Shown here: one piece after another, positions 1-7,036 of the stretch
Numbering within the stretch: position 1 is the first letter of the stretch
Layout: every line of letters begins with the position of its first letter
DNA from: Nereida sp965655635
Lineage (GTDB): Bacteria > Pseudomonadota > Alphaproteobacteria > Rhodobacterales > Rhodobacteraceae
Reading direction: 5' to 3'
NCBI RefSeq assembly: GCF_965655635.1
Contig: NZ_CBFHHE010000003.1
Span: 1 to 64,000 of the forward strand
Length of the DNA stretch: 64,000 nucleotides
Notes under the pieces: generated by a model
Database searches by the model: none
Told to the model about the DNA's origin: nothing
The model's input: the letters and a program-made list of their open reading frames with translations, nothing else
Translations under genes and position numbers: made by a program

Positions 1-1
1 G

Positions 2-1096
2 TTGCGCGAGCAGCTTGACCATATTCGTAGTCTGTCTTTGACGCGCGGTGAAAGCACATGGATGCGCGGCAATACTTTTTATGGCAAGCGCCAGATGTTC
101 CGCCCTGATTTCATGGACTGGTTTGAATCCCTCACGCTGCCGGAATACCATCTTGAGCGTATCGGCGATCAGTATGAATTGACCTTTGAGGGGTCATGGC
201 CAGAGGTCATGTTGTGGGAAATCCCGGCGCTGTCTGTTTTGATGGAGCTTCGCGGGCGCGCGGTTTTGGGCGAGATGGGTCGCTTTGAATTACAGGTCCT
301 TTATGCCCGCGCCATGACTAAGCTGTGGGGCAAAATTGAAAAATTGCGCACAGTAGACAACCTGATGATTGCTGATTTTGGTACGCGCCGCCGCCACTCA
401 TTTTTGTGGCAGGACTGGTGTGTACAGGCGATGACCGAAGGGTTGGGCAATTCGTTTCTGGGAACATCCAACTGCTTGATCGCCAAGAACCGGGACCTTG
501 AGGCGATTGGGACTAACGCGCATGAATTGCCGATGGTTTATTCTGCGCTTGCTCAAACGGATGAAGAATTGGCCCAAGCGCCTTATCAGGTTTTGTCGGA
601 TTGGCATGACGAGCACGAAGGTAATTTACGTGTGATCCTGCCTGACACATACGGCACGCAAGGGTTCCTTGACCGTGCTCCTGATTGGCTTGCGGGGTGG
701 ACGGGTATTCGCGTCGACAGCGGTGATCCCGCCACGGCCGCCGAGACTGCGATTGCGTGGTGGAAAGAGCGTGGCGAGGACCCAACCAAGAAGCTGATCA
801 TCTTTAGTGATGGTTTGAACGAAGATAAAATCGTGCAACTGGCCAAACAGTTTGACGGGCGCTGTCGCGTCTCGTTCGGGTGGGGTACGCTTTTGACCAA
901 CGACTTCCGAGGCCTGACTGACGGTGACCGGCTTGCGCCATTCTCGATGGTTTGCAAAGCGGTTGAGGCCAATGGGCAGCCCACCGTGAAGCTGTCTGAT
1001 AATCCCAACAAGGCGATGGGCCCGGTGGATGAAATTGCGCGCTATAAGCGTGTGTTCAACGTAGGTGAGCAAGTCGCACAGAGCGTCGAAGTTTAA
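2..1096 (+). CDS. pncB: Nicotinate phosphoribosyltransferase (5' end cut by window edge)
   Basis: The 364 visible residues match the C-terminal most of nicotinate phosphoribosyltransferase, which joins nicotinate to PRPP to make nicotinate mononucleotide in NAD salvage. Recognisable family segments are the TRRRHSF stretch near residue 128, the GTSN segment near 155, the HELPM segment near 173 and the RVDSGDP segment near 238. The family is usually about 400-430 residues, so roughly 40-60 residues lie before the window; the reading frame is open to its first base. It ends convergent with arfB, the two stop codons overlapping by four bases. Identity is secure; the true start is not visible. Confidence 0.93.
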   Translation: MREQLDHIRSLSLTRGESTWMRGNTFYGKRQMFRPDFMDWFESLTLPEYHLERIGDQYELTFEGSWPEVMLWEIPALSVLMELRGRAVLGEMGRFELQVLYARAMTKLWGKIEKLRTVDNLMIADFGTRRRHSFLWQDWCVQAMTEGLGNSFLGTSNCLIAKNRDLEAIGTNAHELPMVYSALAQTDEELAQAPYQVLSDWHDEHEGNLRVILPDTYGTQGFLDRAPDWLAGWTGIRVDSGDPATAAETAIAWWKERGEDPTKKLIIFSDGLNEDKIVQLAKQFDGRCRVSFGWGTLLTNDFRGLTDGDRLAPFSMVCKAVEANGQPTVKLSDNPNKAMGPVDEIARYKRVFNVGEQVAQSVEV

Positions 1097-1512
1097 TCAT
1101 CAGTACTGACTTTACCGCGCAAAGACTTCACCTCGCCACGGTTCTTTTTGGCGGCAAGCCTACGTTTTTGACTGCCCCAAGTGGGTTTTGTTGCAACGCG
1201 CTTTTTTGGTGTTTCAAGCGCTTTTCGGATCAGATCACGTAGGCGTTCACGGGCAATCTCGCGGTTGCGCGCCTGTGATCTGGTTTCTTCTGCGCGGATA
1301 ACGATAGCGCCTTCGGTCGTCCACTTTTGACCCGCGAGCCGCTTTAGCCGTGCTTTAACAGGTGGCGCAAGATTGGGCGAACGGGCCGCCTCAAAACGCA
1401 ACTCAACCGCCGTTGCAACTTTGTTCACATTCTGCCCGCCCGGTCCGGACGAGCGCGTAAAGCTCTCGGTCAACTCCCAATACTGCAGGGTGATTTTGTT
1501 GCTAATCATCAT
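1093..1512 (-). CDS. arfB: Alternative ribosome-rescue factor (aminoacyl-tRNA hydrolase)
   Basis: A small class-I release-factor-like protein (about 139 residues) with the catalytic GPGGQNVNK loop near residues 23-31 and a very basic C-terminal tail rich in Lys and Arg. In ArfB/YaeJ that tail enters the empty mRNA channel of stalled ribosomes while GGQ hydrolyses peptidyl-tRNA. The start is placed at one of two adjacent ATG codons (1512 or 1509), which gives the normal family length; an upstream TTG at 1590 would run through a terminator stem and is rejected. No good Shine-Dalgarno precedes the ATG. A terminator and a structured leader lie immediately upstream, suggesting controlled expression (inference). 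Confidence 0.9.
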   Translation of the reverse strand: MMISNKITLQYWELTESFTRSSGPGGQNVNKVATAVELRFEAARSPNLAPPVKARLKRLAGQKWTTEGAIVIRAEETRSQARNREIARERLRDLIRKALETPKKRVATKPTWGSQKRRLAAKKNRGEVKSLRGKVSTDD

Positions 1513-1540
1513 GATAAACGCGGCCAGTTCGGGTCTTGTT

Positions 1541-1581
1541 GTAAAAGTAAAAAGGGCCGCCCAATTGGTGAGCGGCCCTTT
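1541..1581 (-). terminator. Intrinsic terminator between leader RNA and arfB
   Basis: A 10-bp perfect stem (AAAGGGCCGC at 1551-1560 with GCGGCCCTTT at 1572-1581) around an 11-base loop. On the minus strand it is followed by TTTTTACTTTT. It lies only about 30 bases upstream of the arfB start, so it could act as an attenuator of arfB rather than just the end of an independent RNA. The U-run on the plus strand is much weaker. Confidence 0.75.
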
Positions 1582-1735
1582 CGAGATCAAGGAGGTGGGT
1601 AGGTTAGATACCAGCGTCGCGCTGGTCCCACTTCGGGGCTATCGCCCTAAGGTCTGCCGTTAGAGGCGTGCCTCCCGAATTGTCCCGTTACCTGTCTCCA
1701 ATGCTTCTCTGATCACTGGATCACCTCCTTCCGTT
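1582..1735 (-). ncRNA. Putative structured leader RNA or sRNA with 16S-tail-complementary SD
   Basis: On the minus strand the segment opens with AAGGAGGTGATCCAG (1730-1716), complementary to 15 bases at the 3' end of bacterial 16S rRNA. Its first nine bases can instead pair with CACCTCCTT (minus strand, at 1597-1589), closing a domain of about 140 nt. Inside lie further perfect hairpins: TGATC/GATCA, GAGG/CCTC, GGGC/GCCC and CCAGCG/CGCTGG. A terminator follows at 1541-1581. The sequence features are directly visible; that it is transcribed as one RNA, and that it regulates arfB, is inference. I do not recognise a named RNA family. Confidence 0.55.
1660..1716 (-). CDS. Putative 18-residue leader peptide with extended Shine-Dalgarno
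   Basis: GTG at 1716-1714 begins an 18-codon frame ending in TAA at 1660-1662, encoding VIREALETGNGTIREARL with the first residue read as Met. The ribosome-binding element AAGGAGGTGATCCAG ends inside the start codon, with AAGGAGG at a normal distance of about seven bases. The peptide has no run of one amino acid that would mark a classical amino-acid attenuator. It lies 60 bases after the queuosine transporter stop and upstream of arfB. Translation is inferred only from the exceptional ribosome-binding site. Confidence 0.45.
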   Translation of the reverse strand: MIREALETGNGTIREARL

Positions 1736-1776
1736 TTGTTTCCGATACCTGAATGTTTGCACAGCTATCGAAAATC

Positions 1777-2409
1777 TCAAACAGTTTTTTGCGGCCCTTT
1801 GCCCAAGCTAGCGACAAGCAGCCGAAACGGGATAAGTGCGATCAAGGCAAGTGATAGTTTCACCATCCAGTCAGCTACGGCCAGCGAGACCCAAAGCGGC
1901 GCAGGTCCACCGACGCCCAAGATGGGCAAAACATCGCCAGCCCATGATACATCGTTGGCAGGCTCGATGAACGACAGGCTTGCCGAAAATGCGATGGTGA
2001 AGAACAGCGCCGTATCAATGGATGATCCAATCACAGTCGATGCCAGCGGGGCTCGCCACCAAGTGCCGTTGCGCAGGCGATCAAAGATTGCGACATCAAG
2101 CAATTGTGCGACCAGGAAAGCTGTACCTGATCCAAGCGCGATGCGTAGGGTTACGGCAGGGCCGAATTCAAGCATTACTTGCGTGCCGACCAGTGAGCAA
2201 ATGACGCCAACGACAAAGCCTGAAAACACTACGCGGCGCGCAGCGCTTGGGCCATAAAGGCGGTTCATCAGGTCGGTGACAAGGAAGGCGATAGGGTAGG
2301 TGAATGCACCCCAAGTTAGCCAATCGCCGAGAAGAAATTGTACAAGAATGTTTGAAGCGACCACGACAGCGGCCATAGCCAGAATGCCTGGCAGGTAAGA
2401 ACGTTGCAT
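1777..2409 (-). CDS. yhhQ: Queuosine precursor transporter (YhhQ/VUT family, DUF165)
   Basis: An integral membrane protein of about 210 residues with roughly six hydrophobic segments. It carries the family landmark FLVTDLMNRLYG near residue 40 and charged positions around TWWRAPLAST and IGSSIDT in the middle. Proteins of this COG1738 family import preQ0/preQ1, precursors of the tRNA modification queuosine. The start at 2409 (MQRSYL) is preferred because an upstream in-frame start adds a non-hydrophobic basic leader. I looked for a preQ1 riboswitch in the roughly 110 bases upstream and saw no convincing consensus. Family is clear, substrate inferred from the family. Confidence 0.85.
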   Translation of the reverse strand: MQRSYLPGILAMAAVVVASNILVQFLLGDWLTWGAFTYPIAFLVTDLMNRLYGPSAARRVVFSGFVVGVICSLVGTQVMLEFGPAVTLRIALGSGTAFLVAQLLDVAIFDRLRNGTWWRAPLASTVIGSSIDTALFFTIAFSASLSFIEPANDVSWAGDVLPILGVGGPAPLWVSLAVADWMVKLSLALIALIPFRLLVASLGKGPQKTV

Positions 2410-2520
2410 AATGTAGATCCGTTTTACAAGGTTGCGGAGACTCGGCCCAAGCGCGTGCACGATGGACACGCTGCGTTTAGGCGCGTTGTGCAAACCTTGC
2501 AAGAAAAACCTAAATGTTGG

Positions 2521-3441
2521 CTAGTCCGCGCGTAGGACCGCGGTGCATTGCGCGGGCAGATCGTTCAGCGTTAATTCGCGTCGTTTCTGCGGTGGCGGTG
2601 CGTTGGGATCAGGGGGTGGCGGATCAAGGATGTCGCGGACCCATTTGCGCGCGTCATCGCAACCGTCGCCCTTAGGCGGTGCCGGCTGACTAACGCACGC
2701 GGTATCGCCTTTGGGACAGTTTAAGCGGACGTGAAAATGATAGTGGTGACCCGACCAAGGCCGAATTTTATTGAGCCACGATTTGTCACCGGTTTCAGCA
2801 TCACACATGGCAACTTTTGCACCTGGAAAGACAAAAATCCGCGCAGTGCGGCTATCTTTTGCCGCAGCCCGCAGGATGTTCATATGCGCAGGCGTCCAGT
2901 TGTCGTTGGTATAGGCGCCTCGCGCGCGCCGTGTAGAGATTGACGATATATTTTCCCGCTCGGAGGCTGTGAGGTTCAACCGCTGGGGCGGAAGCATCCA
3001 GACATCAATGCCAAGTCCCGTTTGGTGACTGCGATGCCCCGTCAGCATTGGGCCACCACGGGGCTGCGCCATATCGCCGATGTAAAGACCCTCCCAACCA
3101 GGTTGGGTAGCTGCAAAGCGTGATAGCTTCTGAACATAATCAATAGTGTTGGGATGCGCCCAGTTTCGACCGCGCGACAGGCGCATTGCTTGCCATGTTG
3201 GCCCTGTCTCGGTCAATGCCTCGGCACCTGCTAAACAGCCTTTTGCGTATCCGCCGATCGCTTGTGGTGTCGTGGCTGCTGGCGTTTTCGCGGCTCCGAA
3301 TTGCACTTTGGCAAGTGTGGTGCGCTCGGCCTGTGTCAGGGTTGGCCGCTTTGTTTGTGCGCCTGAAATATCACGGTCTGAACTTGCCCCGCAGGTAGCT
3401 AAAAATGTTGTTGCTGCAATTGCGCTAAGTACTCGTCTCAT
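2521..3441 (-). CDS. mepA: Penicillin-insensitive murein endopeptidase
   Basis: A 306-residue MepA-family metallopeptidase that cleaves D-Ala-meso-DAP cross-links in periplasmic peptidoglycan. The N terminus is a lipoprotein-type signal ending in LATC near residue 17. Zinc-site motifs are visible: GHRSHQTGLGIDVWM near residues 135-149, with His and Asp ligands, and GHHYHFHVRL near 230-240. A Cys- and Pro-rich C-terminal tail ends in LPAQCTAVL. Its start overlaps the end of the upstream MFS gene by 17 bases, so the two are probably co-transcribed. Length is slightly above the E. coli enzyme (about 270). Confidence 0.9.
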   Translation of the reverse strand: MRRVLSAIAATTFLATCGASSDRDISGAQTKRPTLTQAERTTLAKVQFGAAKTPAATTPQAIGGYAKGCLAGAEALTETGPTWQAMRLSRGRNWAHPNTIDYVQKLSRFAATQPGWEGLYIGDMAQPRGGPMLTGHRSHQTGLGIDVWMLPPQRLNLTASERENISSISTRRARGAYTNDNWTPAHMNILRAAAKDSRTARIFVFPGAKVAMCDAETGDKSWLNKIRPWSGHHYHFHVRLNCPKGDTACVSQPAPPKGDGCDDARKWVRDILDPPPPDPNAPPPQKRRELTLNDLPAQCTAVLRAD

Positions 3442-4801
3442 ACACTTCCCCTTTCGGATTGACCCACCTTAGCAAGATAAGCCCCAGAAGGAACAACCCC
3501 ACGACAGGCGCGATGCCCAGACGCGGAGAGTTGGTAATCGTCGTTGTGATGCCGATCAATGCAGGGGCCAGAAATGCTGTTGCTTTGCCGGACAGGGCGA
3601 AAAAGCCGAAGGCCTCGGTCGGGCGCTCTGGGTCGGCGTGGCGCACCATCAGCGATCGACTTGCCCCTTGCAGCGCACCGCCCGCGCCACCAATAACCGC
3701 GCCGCAGATATACATGACGATGTCGGGAACTGCGCTGCCTTGGGGCAGGGGCACTCCGAAGAACATCTCGCGGGACATAGCAACCAAGCTGATGCAGACT
3801 GAAACGAGCGCGAAAATACAAAAGATGATGACGGGTTTTGGACCAAATCGTTTGTCGCACACACCGCCCACATAGGTGAACAATGTCGCGGCTAATGCGC
3901 CTGTGATGCCAAACACGCCGATCATTGTGATGGACCAGTCGAGCACCAATGCCGCGTAGACGCCACCAAAGCTGTAAAGGCCGTTAAGCGCGTCGCGGTA
4001 GAACATGGACGAGCCGAGATAGCATGCAAGACTACGCCTTTTCACGATTGCCCCAAAAGACAAGCGCAGTTCACTCAAGGCGGTAGAAACGGAAGTTTTC
4101 TGATGCTGGGACGTGTCCTCGCGAACCCACAAAAAGAAGGGTATCATGAACAGCGCAAACCAAAGGGCTGTGAACGGCCCAACGGATCTGGTGCCTTCGC
4201 GGGCATCAGCATCAAGACCCAAGATCGGATCAAGGCCAATGAATGTTTTGCCTGTATCGCCTTCGGCAAAAAAGAGCAGTATGATCACAAGCGAGACCAC
4301 ACCACCGGCATAGCCAATAGCCAACCCTGCGCCACTGATCTTGCCAACTTCGTCGCTTGGCCCAAGACTTGGCAGCAATGCATTGGTGAAAATAAGCGCA
4401 AATTCTGCGGCAACGAACGCCACACAAAACATTGCCAGAGCCAAATAAAGCCCCGTACCGTCAGGTTGCAAAACCCACATGAAGCACGCGGAGAGCACGA
4501 ACAAAATTGAAAACCCGACCACATAGGGTATGCGGCGGCCAGAGCTGTCGGCGTAGGCGCCAATGAACGGTGCGGTGATGGCAATTAGTAGGCCTGTGGC
4601 AGTTTGCCCCCAAGACCAAAGCGCTTGGGATTGCGCATCAGCGGTTGCTTCATCAAGTCCCGTTCCGATGAAGTATTGCGTGGCGACCACTGCAAAATAC
4701 GGTGCAAAAATGAAGGTCCACCCAAGGGTGTAGAAGGGCTGCGCGGCCCAATCGAAAGCCATCCAGCCCCAAACGCGTTTTTTCAATTCGGTGTTTGCCA
4801 T
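3425..4801 (-). CDS. MFS transporter, UMF1/Atg22-like family
   Basis: A protein of about 458 residues with around 12 membrane segments. It opens with KKRVWGWMAFDWAAQPFYTL, the signature start of the UMF1-type branch of the major facilitator superfamily related to yeast vacuolar effluxer Atg22. Other landmarks are the GAYADSSGRR loop after the second or third helix and GGALQGASRSL late in the protein. The substrate is unknown; amino-acid or small-solute efflux is only suggested by family. The start MANTELKK at 4801 is chosen over an ATG four codons upstream. It leads an operon with mepA. Confidence 0.8.
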   Translation of the reverse strand: MANTELKKRVWGWMAFDWAAQPFYTLGWTFIFAPYFAVVATQYFIGTGLDEATADAQSQALWSWGQTATGLLIAITAPFIGAYADSSGRRIPYVVGFSILFVLSACFMWVLQPDGTGLYLALAMFCVAFVAAEFALIFTNALLPSLGPSDEVGKISGAGLAIGYAGGVVSLVIILLFFAEGDTGKTFIGLDPILGLDADAREGTRSVGPFTALWFALFMIPFFLWVREDTSQHQKTSVSTALSELRLSFGAIVKRRSLACYLGSSMFYRDALNGLYSFGGVYAALVLDWSITMIGVFGITGALAATLFTYVGGVCDKRFGPKPVIIFCIFALVSVCISLVAMSREMFFGVPLPQGSAVPDIVMYICGAVIGGAGGALQGASRSLMVRHADPERPTEAFGFFALSGKATAFLAPALIGITTTITNSPRLGIAPVVGLFLLGLILLRWVNPKGEVYETST

Positions 4802-4874
4802 AGGCCCGCCCATTCCGCTGATGTATCACAAAGAATAAGACGCGGGACGGGGGGCGTTTGGCAACCCTTGGTTT

Positions 4875-5423
4875 TCAGAGCTCAGACACAATTTCTGGTG
4901 GCCAAGGGCGGGTTCCGTCTGCATCGATCCAGTTTTGCACCCATTCTGGTGGCGTTGGGGATGTAGTCGTGTCCTGTCCAAGCTGCTGCAAAACCAAAGC
5001 GGGTGGCACAATCCCGTTGGGGCCTGTCACTGCAGACCGATAGAGCGCCTGATTGGCGGTTTCGCCATTCGCTTTAATCATGACTTGCTCAAGATAGATG
5101 AACCGGTCATCCCAGCACAGCGCGCGGCCTTTGGTTTCGAACTTTTCAAACGGCCTGATGCGGCGGCGATAGCGCACGGACACTCCGGCCATGGTCAAGC
5201 CCCAGTTGTTTGCGCGCAGAACTTTAAGCAAGCCCGTGCGCTTTGCCAGCACTGTGCGGTTGAGATCAAGCAGCGTCAGGATGCGGCCGTTGTTCATCTC
5301 AAAGTAGTAATCGATGTCCTGTGGCCAACAGCGGTGTGTGCTGGTGTGTGTGCCAGTCACCGGAATCGGTGCGGCGTTTCGATGGCCGACAAGTTCTTTG
5401 ATAACACGAATGATGGGATACAT
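4875..5423 (-). CDS. Acyl-CoA thioesterase-like hotdog-fold protein
   Basis: A 182-residue soluble protein with a THEM6/4-hydroxybenzoyl-CoA-thioesterase-like hotdog domain. It has the segment DIDYYFEMNNGRILTLLDL near residues 37-55, where family members hold the long helix and the catalytic acidic residue, followed by VRYRRRIRPFEKFE and IYLEQVMIK strands. The substrate is not predictable. It is transcribed divergently from yggT, and a GGAATGAAAGG stretch precedes the ATG. Confidence is high for the fold and moderate for enzymatic activity. Confidence 0.72.
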   Translation of the reverse strand: MYPIIRVIKELVGHRNAAPIPVTGTHTSTHRCWPQDIDYYFEMNNGRILTLLDLNRTVLAKRTGLLKVLRANNWGLTMAGVSVRYRRRIRPFEKFETKGRALCWDDRFIYLEQVMIKANGETANQALYRSAVTGPNGIVPPALVLQQLGQDTTTSPTPPEWVQNWIDADGTRPWPPEIVSEL

Positions 5424-5570
5424 GGGTGACGACCTTTCATTCCCTAGATAGGTATCTTTACCTGCGCGTCACAGGGTAATTTCAGCGTCTAACGTCACGG
5501 AAAGCAGTTGTTCTTGAGCTGAAGCGCGCTTACCTATGCACAAACAAGAGAAACAAAGGGGCCGCTACCC

Positions 5571-5864
5571 ATGCAATCGCTTTACGAAATTCTGATGCTG
5601 ATCCTTGATGTGATTTGGTTTGTTATGATTGCGCACATCTTGATGTCGTGGCTTTTGAACTTCCAAGTGTTGAATATGGGGCAGCCGATTGTTGCGCAAA
5701 TCTGGTACGGGCTGAACCGTTTGCTTGAGCCGATTTACACGCCGATACGCCGTTTTCTGCCGGACATGGGCGCGCTTGATCTTGCTCCGTTGGTGGCGTT
5801 CATCGGTTTGATCGCGGCACGGATTGTGTTGCAAAATAACGCGGGCTTTTTCTACGGGTTTTGA
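5571..5864 (+). CDS. YggT family membrane protein
   Basis: A 97-residue protein with two hydrophobic segments flanking the characteristic YggT stretch LNRLLEPIYTPIRRFLP near residues 46-62 and a downstream DLAPLVAFI segment. YggT proteins are widely conserved small inner-membrane proteins linked in some bacteria to potassium or osmotic tolerance and to the cell-division region, but their activity is not defined. Single-gene unit here, facing the divergent thioesterase gene and convergent with the fkbM operon, with only 14 bases between stops. Confidence 0.85.
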   Translation: MQSLYEILMLILDVIWFVMIAHILMSWLLNFQVLNMGQPIVAQIWYGLNRLLEPIYTPIRRFLPDMGALDLAPLVAFIGLIAARIVLQNNAGFFYGF

Positions 5865-5878
5865 GCGACGTTGCGGCG

Positions 5879-6553
5879 CTAGATTTTACCGAAATTACGA
5901 TGCACGAACAGATCATCGGGGCCGCAAAATTCAATAAGTTCATAGCCGTTGGCCCGCATGATCGCAGGAATTTCGGGGCCGCTGGTGTTGTTCTCAATAC
6001 TCCAGCTTTTGACGCGGTGCTCCGCAAACGGAAAATCTTGCAAGCACTGGACCTCGCCTCCTTCAATATCAAGGCTGATGAAGTCGGGGTGTGGGATATC
6101 TAGATCCAGAAGAAGTGTGGAAAGCCGCCGCGTTTCGACCTCAATCACTTCTTCTTTGTGCCGCTGGTCAGCGCGAACTTTAGCCAGCATATTGGTATCG
6201 TAACTCTCGGCGAGACCACTCATTTGGGTATAGCCCTGCTGCACTTCTATAAAGCTGGCCGCGCCATCATTGTTGCTGACTGCAAACCCAAGGCATGGGC
6301 AGCGGCGCACTGTTTTGGCCTTTTGCAAATTGCGTGGAACAGGCTCTACCAATGCGCCGGTCCAGCCCCTAAAAACCTCTAGAAAAAGCGTATTTGATCC
6401 GGTGACGCCATCAAAACCACCCACATCAATGAATGTTCCAGGCTTGCCACCAAACAACCTATCGATGACCGCGTCTTGGCCCGCTTGTGACGTGTAGCTG
6501 TAGTCAGCGGATTTCGTGCAGTTGACGATTAAGTGCTGCACGCGAGCGGTCAT
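5879..6553 (-). CDS. FkbM family SAM-dependent methyltransferase
   Basis: A 224-residue Rossmann-fold methyltransferase. Motif I is GTFIDVGGFDGVTGSNT near residues 38-54, an acidic ALVEPVP follows near 66, and the HPDFISLDIEGGE motif typical of FkbM proteins sits near residues 156-168. FkbM enzymes usually O-methylate sugars or polyketides. It is the last gene of an operon with a TPR-glycosyltransferase and DUF6165, supporting a role in decorating a glycan or glycosylated protein (inference). Its start overlaps a small upstream reading frame by 50 bases. Confidence 0.83.
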   Translation of the reverse strand: MTARVQHLIVNCTKSADYSYTSQAGQDAVIDRLFGGKPGTFIDVGGFDGVTGSNTLFLEVFRGWTGALVEPVPRNLQKAKTVRRCPCLGFAVSNNDGAASFIEVQQGYTQMSGLAESYDTNMLAKVRADQRHKEEVIEVETRRLSTLLLDLDIPHPDFISLDIEGGEVQCLQDFPFAEHRVKSWSIENNTSGPEIPAIMRANGYELIEFCGPDDLFVHRNFGKI

Positions 6554-6638
6554 TGCGATCCTTCAAGGCGGCGTTGATGGCCGCCTCTGCTGCTGCAAAA
6601 TGGCGTTTCCCTTCACGGAGGTGTTTTGAAGGCTTCAT
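6504..6638 (-). CDS. 44-residue small protein coupled to DUF6165 gene
   Basis: A short frame, MKPSKHLREGKRHFAAAEAA and onward to LHEIR. It is highly charged, rich in Ala, Arg and Lys, probably one amphipathic helix, with no signal or membrane segment. Its ATG forms an ATGA overlap with the DUF6165 stop (6635-6638), the usual mark of translational coupling, and its 3' end overlaps the start of the FkbM gene by 50 bases. The alternative is that it is only a coupling frame that delivers ribosomes to fkbM. No family recognised. Confidence 0.5.
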   Translation of the reverse strand: MKPSKHLREGKRHFAAAEAAINAALKDRNDRSRAALNRQLHEIR

Positions 6639-7036
6639 GCGCTTTTGCTCAGTGTGGCGTAAGATTTTTCTTCAATAATTTCTGAGTCGAGGTGGACGTT
6701 GATCTCGCGCTTTGGGCGCGCGCGTTCATCGTTCGTGACGTAGACGGCTCTGGCAAGGTCAACGAATGCATCGTCGAACGACCCGCTGCGCTCGCAAATA
6801 CGGATGTCATCCTCAATGTCCCAAAGCTTGGCATTCACTTTTTGCAACTCGTCCGTCAGCTTTGTGAGTTGCGTTGATGGGGCTATGTGTTGCGCCGCAG
6901 TATCCTCTAAAATACGCAGTTCATACGCCACGTTTTTAAGCTTTTCTGCATAAGCGATTTTTTCAAGCTTAAGGCGCAAAATCGTAATTTTATCTAGTAC
7001 TTCGCCGGGCGAAACAGGGGTGAGTATGTTATCCAT
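6635..7036 (-). CDS. DUF6165 family protein
   Basis: A 133-residue soluble helical protein beginning with ILTPVSPGEVLDKITILRLK, the recognisable opening of the DUF6165 family, followed by long charged helices likely to form a coiled coil (residues 20-85). Members are commonly found beside glycosyltransferases and TPR proteins in alphaproteobacteria; no activity is established. The start overlaps the TPR-glycosyltransferase stop by eight bases (ATGGATAA), and its stop forms an ATGA with the next small frame, so all four genes form one translationally coupled unit. Confidence 0.75.
   Translation of the reverse strand: MDNILTPVSPGEVLDKITILRLKLEKIAYAEKLKNVAYELRILEDTAAQHIAPSTQLTKLTDELQKVNAKLWDIEDDIRICERSGSFDDAFVDLARAVYVTNDERARPKREINVHLDSEIIEEKSYATLSKSA

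Noticed and set aside
1513..1590. Upstream TTG start for arfB at 1590
   Set aside because: It would add 26 residues encoded by the terminator stem and has no family match.
1716..1735. CTGGATCACCTCCTT on the plus strand, the end of a 16S rRNA gene
   Set aside because: Nothing before it resembles 16S helix 45 or any rRNA sequence; the match is limited to the anti-SD stretch and is better read as an SD on the minus strand.
2410..2520. preQ1 riboswitch upstream of the queuosine transporter
   Set aside because: No preQ1-type stem with the C-rich/A-rich consensus could be found by eye.
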